From: CAZFQD01 sp964520885 | GTDB lineage: Bacteria; Bacillota; Clostridia; Oscillospirales; SIG519 | NCBI GenBank assembly: GCA_964520885.1 | Contig: CAZFQD010000046.1 | Span: 1 to 15,025, forward strand | Direction: 5' to 3' | Length of the DNA: 15,025 nt | Notes under the pieces: model-generated | What the model saw: only the letters and a program-made list of their open reading frames with translations | What the model was told of the DNA's origin: nothing | The model's database searches: none | In this document: positions 1-5,666 of the stretch, one piece after another | Layout of the letters: every line of letters starts with the position of its first letter | Numbering within the stretch: the stretch's first letter is position 1 | Made by a program: the position numbers and the translations under genes

Positions 1-81
1 ACTTGGTGTCTGGCAAGTGAGCAAAGGAATGCTAAGCGGGAAAATAGCCGTCAAGATATTGAGGTTTTGAAGACTAATTAG
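1..81 (+). CDS. possible 3' end of an upstream gene (partial, unknown)
   Basis: Frame 1 is open from the window edge to a TAG at 79-81. It encodes a hydrophilic, charged tail of 26 residues ending in DIEVLKTN. The stretch is visibly richer in G and C than the rest of the window. No family can be recognised from so short a piece. Frame 2 is also open, to a TGA at 68-70, so the reading frame is not certain, and the region could instead be non-coding leader of enolase. Confidence 0.25.
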   Translation, partial: TWCLASEQRNAKRENSRQDIEVLKTN

Positions 82-87
82 TATTAA
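59..87 (+). promoter_or_regulatory. weak candidate promoter for enolase
   Basis: A TTGAGG hexamer (59-64) and a TATTAA hexamer (82-87) are 17 bp apart, about 35 bases before the enolase start. Each matches the housekeeping sigma consensus at only 4 of 6 positions, and the -35 lies inside the possible upstream reading frame. It is listed only as the best match in this short region. Confidence 0.22.
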
Positions 88-122
88 ATACACATTGAAT
101 AATTTGGTTATTTGGAGGGTAT

Positions 123-1418
123 ATGAAAAGATTTTTAGAAATTACTGATGTATTAGCAAGGCAAATATTAGACTCAAGAGGAAATCCCACAGTTGAGGCA
201 GAAGTTTGGATTGAAGGGCTTATTAAAGGACGGGCATCGGTTCCTTCAGGAGCTTCTACTGGTATTTTTGAAGCATATGAAAAAAGAGATGGAGATAAAA
301 AAATATATAAAGGCAAGGGTGTTATGCAGGCAGTAGAAAATGCAAAATTAGCTATTGCTGATGTTGTAATAGGATTAAATGCGTTAGACCAGCAAGAAGT
401 TGATAATGCTATGCTTAAATTAGATGGCACAAAAAACAAATCTAATTTAGGAGCAAATGCAATTCTTGCAGTTTCCATTGCCAATGCAAGAGCAGCATCA
501 AAAGCAATAGGATTACCACTATATAGATATTTAGGCTCAACATCTTCAAGAATTATGCCTGTTCCAATGTTAAATGTTCTAAATGGAGGGGCACATAGCG
601 ATAATAATATTGATATTCAAGAATTTATGATAATGCCTTGTGGAGCAAATTCCTTTAAGGATGCACTTAGATGGAGTGTAGAAGTTTTTCATACTCTTAA
701 AAGCATTTTAAGAGAAGGCGGATATTCAACGGCTGTTGGAGATGAAGGGGGCTTTGCTCCAAATCTTAACGATGATGAGGATGCTATAAAATATATTTTA
801 AAGGCTATTGATAGAGCTGGTTTTATTGCAGGCAAAGATTTTATGATAGCTATTGATGCCGCTTGTTCTGAATGGGTAACTAATGATGGGAAATATATTT
901 TGCCTAAAAAGAAAAAGACTTTTTCTTCTGATGATCTTGTAAATTACTGGATAGATTTATCAAAAAAATACCCCATAATCTCAATAGAAGATGGAGCATC
1001 ACAGGAAGACAGAGAATGCTGGAAAAAACTAACAAAGGCTTTAGGTAGAAATATTCAGTTGGTTGGGGACGACCTTTTTGTTACCAATACTGAAAGAATA
1101 AAAAGCGGAATAAATGATAAAATTGCAAATAGTGTTTTAATTAAACCCAATCAAATAGGCACAGTTTCAGAAACAATTTTAGCAGTTGAAACTGCAAAAA
1201 ATGCAGGTTATACTGTCGTAATCTCTCATCGTTCAGGTGAAACGGAAGATACCTTTATTGCAGATTTGTCAGTTGCTTTAAATGCAGGGCAAATTAAAAT
1301 TGGAGCACCTTGTCGTGGAGAAAGAACAGCTAAATATAATCGACTTTTGAGAATTGAGCAAGAACTATCAACTGCGGCTGAATATTTAGGATTTAACGCT
1401 TTTAATAATTTTGATTAA
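123..1418 (+). CDS. eno: enolase (phosphopyruvate hydratase)
   Basis: Cytosolic glycolytic enzyme converting 2-phosphoglycerate to phosphoenolpyruvate with Mg2+. At 431 residues it has the normal bacterial length. The flexible substrate loop PSGASTG is at residues 41-47. The signature around GGAHSDNN (155-162) holds the loop histidine H158, and E167 follows. E208 is in GDEGGFAPN. The three metal ligands are D245, E289 and D316 (in GDDLFVTN). The catalytic lysine is K341 (LIKPNQIGT), and H369-R370-S371 lie in SHRSGETED. All align one residue below the E. coli numbering. The ATG has a GGAGG ribosome binding site 4 bases upstream. Some usually uniform positions differ mildly (GASQEDREC after the second metal ligand, GAPCRGERTAKYN near the end), which looks like lineage variation because all catalytic residues are kept. 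The dCMP-deaminase gene starts 24 bases downstream, so the two are probably cotranscribed. Confidence 0.97.
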   Translation: MKRFLEITDVLARQILDSRGNPTVEAEVWIEGLIKGRASVPSGASTGIFEAYEKRDGDKKIYKGKGVMQAVENAKLAIADVVIGLNALDQQEVDNAMLKLDGTKNKSNLGANAILAVSIANARAASKAIGLPLYRYLGSTSSRIMPVPMLNVLNGGAHSDNNIDIQEFMIMPCGANSFKDALRWSVEVFHTLKSILREGGYSTAVGDEGGFAPNLNDDEDAIKYILKAIDRAGFIAGKDFMIAIDAACSEWVTNDGKYILPKKKKTFSSDDLVNYWIDLSKKYPIISIEDGASQEDRECWKKLTKALGRNIQLVGDDLFVTNTERIKSGINDKIANSVLIKPNQIGTVSETILAVETAKNAGYTVVISHRSGETEDTFIADLSVALNAGQIKIGAPCRGERTAKYNRLLRIEQELSTAAEYLGFNAFNNFD

Positions 1419-1442
1419 AATAAAAAAAAAGGGGTAAAAATT

Positions 1443-1931
1443 ATGTCAAGACGAGATAAAGAAAATTACTATTTGGACATTGCAGAGTCAGTTTCAGAAA
1501 GAGGGACTTGTTTAAGACGAAATTTTGGAGCAATAATAGTAAACAAGGATATAATAATTTCAACCGGATATACGGGAGCCCCAAGAGGAAGGAAAAATTG
1601 TTGTGATTTAGGTGAATGTTTAAGAGAAAAATTAAATATTCCAAGAGGGGAACGATATGAACTTTGTCGCAGTGTTCACGCAGAAGCAAACGCTATCATT
1701 GCCGCCTCAAGAAATGAAATGTTAGGGGCTACATTATTTTTAGTTGGAAGAGATGCAATTACAGATGAGATAGTTAAAGATGCGAATTCTTGTTCAATGT
1801 GTAAACGATTAATAATAAATGCAGGAATTACAAGTGTTGTAATTCGCAACTCAAAGGATACATATTCAGCAATAGATGTCCGTGATTGGGTGTTTAAGGA
1901 TGATAGTTTATCGGAAGAATTTGGATACTAA
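1443..1931 (+). CDS. deoxycytidylate (dCMP) deaminase family protein
   Basis: Zinc-dependent deaminase of the dCMP deaminase/ComEB group. The family converts dCMP to dUMP, feeding thymidylate synthesis. The catalytic zinc site is complete: H79-A-E81 (the histidine ligand and proton-shuttling glutamate in HAEANAI), with C117 and C120 in SCSMCKR. A cysteine-rich stretch with C53, C54 and C59, just before C75, may form the second, structural zinc site known in phage T4 dCMP deaminase; that is inferred. The family signature GTCLRRNFGAIIV is at 21-33, and STGYTGAPRG (40-49) forms the substrate pocket region. The length of 162 is normal for the clostridial form. GGGG at 1431-1434 lies 8 bases before the ATG. 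Bacillus ComEB is a homologue in a competence operon, but no competence genes are adjacent here, so a nucleotide role is the safer reading. It shares a transcript with enolase with no obvious functional link. Confidence 0.88.
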   Translation: MSRRDKENYYLDIAESVSERGTCLRRNFGAIIVNKDIIISTGYTGAPRGRKNCCDLGECLREKLNIPRGERYELCRSVHAEANAIIAASRNEMLGATLFLVGRDAITDEIVKDANSCSMCKRLIINAGITSVVIRNSKDTYSAIDVRDWVFKDDSLSEEFGY

Positions 1932-1935
1932 AATC

Positions 1936-1963
1936 AATTGACGATTGACAATTGACAATTATT
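1936..1963 (+). repeat. degenerate 7-bp tandem repeat (AATTGAC)n
   Basis: Four consecutive heptamers can be read starting 5 bases after the deaminase stop codon: AATTGAC, GATTGAC, AATTGAC and a decayed AATTATT. The array fills about half of the 61-base gap before the small HTH gene. It contains two overlapping perfect TTGACA hexamers (1945-1950 and 1952-1957), which are -35 consensus sequences, but no convincing -10 is found at the right distance. Confidence 0.7.
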
Positions 1964-1992
1964 TAGAGTCATAACAAGGAGAAAAATAAAGA

Positions 1993-2196
1993 ATGACAGA
2001 GAAAATTAAAATTTTACTTATTAAAAAAAATTTTTCCGCAGTTCAACTTGCAGAAAAATTAGGAACAACCCCATCTAATTTATATAATAAATTTAAAAGG
2101 GATAACTTTTCCGAAAATGAACTAATAGAAATAGCAAATATATTAAATTGCAAATACGAAGGATTTTTCATTTTAGACAATGGAGATAAGATTTAA
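1993..2196 (+). CDS. small XRE/Cro-like HTH DNA-binding protein
   Basis: A 67-residue protein that is almost entirely one helix-turn-helix domain of the XRE/Cro type. SAVQLAEKLGTTPSNLYNKF (15-34) is the HTH core, with the recognition helix around TPSNLYNKF. Helices covering ENELIEIANILNC (41-53) complete the five-helix fold. No partner domain is present, as in Cro-like proteins or antitoxin-like regulators. AGGAG at 1977-1981 is 11 bases before the ATG. It lies last in the enolase unit, and its 3' end overlaps that of the convergent yqxD gene by 24 bp. Its target is unknown. No phage genes, toxin or recombinase are adjacent. Confidence 0.82.
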   Translation: MTEKIKILLIKKNFSAVQLAEKLGTTPSNLYNKFKRDNFSENELIEIANILNCKYEGFFILDNGDKI

Positions 2197-2607
2197 TAAT
2201 GCCTTTTCAAACCTCTCATCATCTTGAGAGGTTCTTTTTGGTATACTTTGTGTTCTGCCACCGCCTCTACGAACCTTTTTACCAATATGTCTTTCAAATA
2301 ACAATCCGTCTATATTATTCTCAGTAAATATTAACCCATTTTGATTAATTGCCTTTGCTCCTTTTGAAAGTGCTAAGGTTGCTACACCATAGTCTTGAGT
2401 AACTACAATATCGCCTTTATTTGTCTTGTTTATCAGTGCAATATCAACCGAGTCATCTGCTTTATCAACTTGAATTACCTCACTATAACCGTCATTAATT
2501 TGGTGTGAAGTATCAATTACCATAACTACAGGAATTTTTTTGCTTTTAGCAACCTTTAATATTATTTCTTTTACAGGGCAAGCATCTGCATCAACTAAAA
2601 TTGTCAT
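2173..2607 (-). CDS. yqxD: YaiI/YqxD family protein (UPF0178, DUF188)
   Basis: A 144-residue protein of the widespread YaiI/YqxD family, whose fold is related to PIN/NYN-type nucleases but whose activity is not established. Visible family marks are the N-terminal strand ILVDADACP (3-11) with D6 and D8, the acidic cluster DKADDSVD (48-55), VTQDYGVATLALSKGA (69-84), INQNG (87-91), RRGGGRTQ (113-120) and IPKRTSQDDERFE (122-134). The acidic residues D6, D8, D51, D52 and D72 could form a metal site; that is inferred. Length is normal. An AGAAGAG purine stretch just upstream of the ATG is the likely, weak ribosome binding site. The terminator of the opposing operon is contained in its last third (the RTSQDDERF codons). 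It appears to be transcribed alone. Confidence 0.9.
   Translation of the reverse strand: MTILVDADACPVKEIILKVAKSKKIPVVMVIDTSHQINDGYSEVIQVDKADDSVDIALINKTNKGDIVVTQDYGVATLALSKGAKAINQNGLIFTENNIDGLLFERHIGKKVRRGGGRTQSIPKRTSQDDERFEKALLNLISIV
2210..2239 (+). terminator. rho-independent terminator of the eno-deaminase-HTH unit, inside yqxD
   Basis: A perfect 9-bp inverted repeat (AACCTCTCA at 2210-2218, TGAGAGGTT at 2225-2233) with a 6-base loop is followed by CTTTTT. It starts 14 bases after the HTH stop codon and reads rightward only; the leftward side lacks a T run. The whole hairpin lies within the coding sequence of the convergent yqxD gene. Confidence 0.85.
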
Positions 2608-2685
2608 ATTTTCTCTTCTTTCTTATTGATTTAATAAATTAGTAATAAAATTAATAAAAATAATTGAAATTGGGTAGTTTTTATA

Positions 2686-2714
2686 TTGCATAGTTTTATT
2701 GAATTTGATATACT
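2686..2714 (+). promoter_or_regulatory. promoter of purA
   Basis: TATACT (2709-2714) is a near-consensus -10. It is preceded by a TG dinucleotide one base away (2706-2707), making an extended -10. TTGCAT (2686-2691) sits exactly 17 bp upstream as a weak -35. It lies 39 bases before the purA start. No purine riboswitch-like structure or clear repressor palindrome was seen between yqxD and purA. Confidence 0.55.
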
Positions 2715-2752
2715 AACATAGTGTTTTTAATTAATATGGAAGGATGATATAT

Positions 2753-4024
2753 ATGTCGGTAAAGGTTGTTGTTGGTTCGCAATGGGGCGACGAGGGAAAA
2801 GGTAAGATTATTGATATATTGGCAAGCAGAGCAGATGTTGTTATTCGCTCACAGGGAGGAAATAACGCAGGGCACACAGTAAAAGCCGACGGTGTTACAT
2901 ATAAACTTCATCTAATTCCTTCTGGTATTCTTAATAAAAATACTCTTTGCCTAATTGGCTGTGGGGTTGTTATTGACCCAAAGGTTATTTTAAACGAAAT
3001 TGAAGGTTTAAAGGAAAAAGGTTTTGATTGTAAAAATTTAAGAATTGACCCTCGGGCACATATTATTATGCCATATCATATTGAAATTGATAGTTTATCC
3101 GAAATTGCAAGAGGAAAAAGCGATATTGGAACAACAAAACGAGGTATAGGTCCTTGTTATATGGATAAAGCCGAAAGATGCGGACTTAGAATGTGCGATT
3201 TAGTTGAGCAAACACAATTTGAGCATAAGGCAAAGCCTTTAATTGCTTTGAAAAATGAAATTATTGTTAAGTTATATAATGGAAATCCACTTGATGCAAA
3301 AAGCATTATTCAAGAATATATAAGCTATGGTCAACGATTAAAGGAATATATTGCTGATGTCTCAGTTTTAACATATGAAATGGCAAAAGCAGGTAAAGAG
3401 ATTCTATTTGAGGGTGCTCAAGGCACTTTGCTTGATTTGGATATGGGAACATATCCTTTCGTAACCTCTTCACATCCTGTTACAGGTGGAGTGTGTATTG
3501 GCTCCGGTGTTGGACCCACTATTATAGATGAAGCCATTGGAGTAGCAAAGGCTTATACAACTAGGGTTGGCAAAGGTCCGTTTCCAACAGAGTTAGAGGA
3601 TAAAGTAGGAGAATTAATTCGACAAAGAGGAGATGAATTTGGAACAACTACCGGTCGCCCACGTCGTTGCGGTTGGTTTGATGCTGTAATTATGAAGCAT
3701 GCTGTTAGAGTTAATGGGCTTACTGCTATTGCAATAAATAAAATAGATATTCTTTCTGGAATTAATCCTTTAAAAATTTGTGTTGCATATAAAAAGAATG
3801 ATAAGATATTACAACATTTTCCTCCAACAATTGAGGAGCTTGAGGGCTGTGAACCACAGTATATTGAAGTTCAAGGTTTTGAAGGGGATTTAAGCACTTG
3901 CAAGTCTTTTGATGATTTGCCATTAGCCGCAAAAGCATATATAGCAAAACTTGAGCAACTTTGTGACTGCAAGGTTTCTATGGTTGGAGTAGGACCGGGT
4001 AGGCTTCAAAATTTAGAAAGATAA
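2753..4024 (+). CDS. purA: adenylosuccinate synthetase
   Basis: Catalyses GTP-dependent joining of IMP and aspartate to adenylosuccinate, the first committed step to AMP, in the cytosol. The P-loop-like GSQWGDEGKGK (8-18) carries the catalytic base D13, and QGGNNAGHTV carries H41, both at E. coli numbering. GIGPCYMDKAERCGLRM binds IMP, FEGAQGTLLDLDMGTYP and SSHP are signature segments, and the TTTGRPRRCGWFD loop binds aspartate and GTP. An in-frame ATG at 2744 directly abuts the GGAAGG ribosome binding site (2738-2743) and cannot be used. The ATG at 2753 has a 9-base spacing and gives the conserved N-terminus, so the protein is 423 residues, slightly under the usual 425-430. The C-terminus VGPGRLQNLER is a mild variant of the common ending. 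It is monocistronic, with a hairpin downstream. Confidence 0.97.
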   Translation: MSVKVVVGSQWGDEGKGKIIDILASRADVVIRSQGGNNAGHTVKADGVTYKLHLIPSGILNKNTLCLIGCGVVIDPKVILNEIEGLKEKGFDCKNLRIDPRAHIIMPYHIEIDSLSEIARGKSDIGTTKRGIGPCYMDKAERCGLRMCDLVEQTQFEHKAKPLIALKNEIIVKLYNGNPLDAKSIIQEYISYGQRLKEYIADVSVLTYEMAKAGKEILFEGAQGTLLDLDMGTYPFVTSSHPVTGGVCIGSGVGPTIIDEAIGVAKAYTTRVGKGPFPTELEDKVGELIRQRGDEFGTTTGRPRRCGWFDAVIMKHAVRVNGLTAIAINKIDILSGINPLKICVAYKKNDKILQHFPPTIEELEGCEPQYIEVQGFEGDLSTCKSFDDLPLAAKAYIAKLEQLCDCKVSMVGVGPGRLQNLER

Positions 4025-4048
4025 ATAAGGTTAAAAGAATCAATATTA

Positions 4049-4091
4049 AAGAGGCAAGAAAAACTTAAATTCTTGCCTCTTAATTCATTTT
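4049..4091. terminator. hairpin between purA and the convergent DUF1638 gene
   Basis: A perfect 12-bp inverted repeat (AAGAGGCAAGAA at 4049-4060, TTCTTGCCTCTT at 4070-4081) with a 9-base loop lies in the 97-base tail-to-tail gap. The T tracts are interrupted on both sides (ATTCATTTTCT rightward), so it may serve both genes as a bidirectional terminator of moderate strength. Confidence 0.6.
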
Positions 4092-4121
4092 CTAAATTAA
4101 ATTTCATGCAAAGGCAAAAAT

Positions 4122-4856
4122 CTATTCATATGTAATTATCTCTTCATTATCCGACTGTCTAATTGTTTTATATGGAGGAACTACTAAAAATTCCTTTTCA
4201 TTATATTTTCCTGATACTATTTTTGAAAACAATTCATCATTAAAACAATGTTTTATAATATTCCAATTAAATTCTAATGAACAAGAATTAACACTATCCT
4301 TTAATTCCTTTGAAGGATTTTTTAAATCATCTATCATAGCACAGGTATTGTAATTTGAAAAAGAAGTATTTTCTGTTTCAATTAAATAGCTCGCACTGTC
4401 CTCATCAAATTTTTGCATATATTCAAGTCTTTTATTTTCTAAATTTTCTTTAGTAGGTAAAAAACCTTGCTTTAAGAAACATTTAGTAAACCAATATGCT
4501 TTACCCCCATATTCATTAAATAAACGGTTGAATTTTTCTTTTGAGCCCAAAAAAAAGGTTATACAATCGTGAGCTTTTGGAACAATTACAGTGTGCTTAT
4601 TTGTCTTAATTCCATTTAAAGCACCTCCACATAAACCAAATGCTAAAACAACAAAATCGTAGCCATTTGTATCTTCATTAATTGTTGGCTCTTTAATTGT
4701 TTCATCAAGCAATTTTTGAATTTCAATTTTAAGTTTTTCAGGTTCTAAATGCAAATGTTCCGGAACTATCAAAATATCAAAATTTGTTTTTACTTTTTTT
4801 GAAATATATTCAAGTTCATCCTTTAAAACTCCGCAACAAATAATCAATAATTTCAT
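4122..4856 (-). CDS. DUF1638 family protein
   Basis: A 244-residue soluble protein recognisable as DUF1638 by three conserved blocks: IICCGVLKDELEYI (5-18) with adjacent C7 and C8; LAFGLCGGALNGI (71-83) with C76; and VIVPKAHDCITFFLGSKEKF (90-109) with H96 and C98. The pattern of Cys and His in conserved positions suggests metal or cofactor binding; that is inferred. Members of this family often occur near corrinoid-dependent methyltransferase genes in methanogens and anaerobic bacteria, but no such gene is in this window. The C-terminal 80 residues, rich in Asn, Lys and Glu, are not recognised. AAAGGA lies 8 bases before the ATG. The molecular function is unknown. Confidence 0.8.
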   Translation of the reverse strand: MKLLIICCGVLKDELEYISKKVKTNFDILIVPEHLHLEPEKLKIEIQKLLDETIKEPTINEDTNGYDFVVLAFGLCGGALNGIKTNKHTVIVPKAHDCITFFLGSKEKFNRLFNEYGGKAYWFTKCFLKQGFLPTKENLENKRLEYMQKFDEDSASYLIETENTSFSNYNTCAMIDDLKNPSKELKDSVNSCSLEFNWNIIKHCFNDELFSKIVSGKYNEKEFLVVPPYKTIRQSDNEEIITYE

Positions 4857-4876
4857 CTATATCATCCTTTATTAAT

Positions 4877-4904
4877 ATATTATCATATAAATTTTATTTT
4901 TCAA
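4877..4904 (-). promoter_or_regulatory. promoter of the DUF1638 gene
   Basis: Read leftward, TTGAAA (4899-4904) and TAATAT (4877-4882) are 16 bp apart, with TGA directly before the -10 (extended -10). This is 21 bases upstream of the start codon, with the AAAGGA ribosome binding site between. It is divergent from the HAD promoter. Confidence 0.45.
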
Positions 4905-4925
4905 TAGAACTTTAAAAAACATTTC

Positions 4926-4954
4926 TTGAAATATAAGAAACTATGTTGTAAAAT
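4926..4954 (+). promoter_or_regulatory. promoter of the HAD hydrolase gene
   Basis: TTGAAA (4926-4931) and TAAAAT (4949-4954) are exactly 17 bp apart, 27 bases before the start codon. It lies back to back with the DUF1638 promoter in a 124-base divergent region. Confidence 0.5.
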
Positions 4955-4980
4955 GAAATAAAAACAAAAGGAATGATTTT

Positions 4981-5637
4981 TTGAATATTAACAGCATTAT
5001 ATTTGATATGGATGGAGTTTTAGTTCATTCGGAGGATACAATAAGAGAATGTAGTATAAAAGCACTAAGTGAATATGGAATTACTGCACAGCACAGCGAT
5101 TTTATTCCATTTACCGGAATGGGGGAGGACCGTTTTATTGGTGGAGTAGTTGAAAAATATGGTAAGGTTTATGACACTAAAATGAAGGATTTGGCTTATA
5201 AATTTTATTCAGAAAGTGCAAAAGATACAATAGTAGTATATGAAGGTATTAAAGATTTGTTTTATTGCTTGAAAGAAAAAGGTTATAAAATTGCAATAGC
5301 CTCATCTGCTGACAGGATTAAGGTGGATATTAACTTAAAATGTATTGGTGTAGATGCAAAACTTTTTGATGCACTGCTTACAGGCACAGATATTGTAAAT
5401 AAAAAACCCCACCCTGAAATTTATTTAAAAGCCGCAGGAAAAATCGGCTCTTTACCCGAAAATTGTATTGTAATAGAAGATGCAATTTCAGGAATTGAGG
5501 CGGGAAAAGCCGCGAATATGCTTTGCATTGGAGTAACTTCCTCATTTGATAAAGAAACCCTGCTTGAAGCAGGGGCAGATTATATAGTAGAAAAAACTAT
5601 AAATATTATTGATATTTTATCAACTCTTAATTCCTAA
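4981..5637 (+). CDS. HAD superfamily hydrolase, beta-phosphoglucomutase-like
   Basis: A cytosolic 218-residue HAD-family phosphatase or phosphomutase, subfamily I with an alpha-helical cap. The nucleophile motif is FDMDGVL with D9 and D11. Residues 15-90 form the cap. Motif II is IASSA (S108), motif III NKKPHPE (K142), and motif IV VIEDAISGIEAG (E166, D167). The EDAxSGIxAG form is typical of the beta-phosphoglucomutase/phosphatase group; the substrate cannot be read from the sequence. Translation starts at TTG: AAAGGA (4967-4972) is 8 bases upstream. The only nearby ATG (4973) is too close to it and meets a stop after three codons. The last two residues and the stop codon are supplied by a 7-bp repeat array. 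It appears monocistronic, with a strong terminator downstream inside addA. Confidence 0.9.
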   Translation: MNINSIIFDMDGVLVHSEDTIRECSIKALSEYGITAQHSDFIPFTGMGEDRFIGGVVEKYGKVYDTKMKDLAYKFYSESAKDTIVVYEGIKDLFYCLKEKGYKIAIASSADRIKVDINLKCIGVDAKLFDALLTGTDIVNKKPHPEIYLKAAGKIGSLPENCIVIEDAISGIEAGKAANMLCIGVTSSFDKETLLEAGADYIVEKTINIIDILSTLNS

Positions 5638-5662
5638 CTCCAAATTCCTATATCCTAATTTC
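5628..5662 (+). repeat. degenerate 7-bp tandem repeat (TAATTCC)n
   Basis: Five consecutive heptamers can be read: TAATTCC, TAACTCC, AAATTCC, TATATCC and TAATTTC. The array begins inside the last codons of the HAD gene, supplies its TAA stop (5635-5637), and fills most of the 29-base gap to the addA stop codon. It has the same 7-bp period as the array at 1936-1963 but a different unit. Confidence 0.65.
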
Positions 5663-5666
5663 TACT

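Noticed and set aside
34..39. AGCGG, the B. subtilis Chi sequence, near the left edge
   Set aside because: A five-base match is expected by chance and cannot be tied to AddAB function in this organism.
74..484. Antisense open frame of 136 codons opposite enolase
   Set aside because: It lies over a complete, conserved enolase gene, has no ribosome binding site and encodes a low-complexity Ser/Pro-rich product typical of shadow frames.
1441..1689. Antisense Leu/Asn-rich open frame opposite the deaminase gene
   Set aside because: It is the reverse reading of AT-rich coding DNA; it has no start signal or recognisable motif.
2744..2752. Upstream in-frame ATG for purA
   Set aside because: It directly abuts GGAAGG, leaving no spacing; the ATG at 2753 gives proper spacing and places D13 and H41 at the family positions.
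2608..2752. Purine riboswitch or PurR-type box upstream of purA
   Set aside because: The stretch is almost pure A/T, with no conserved aptamer-like helices and no clear GAA-type PurBox pair.
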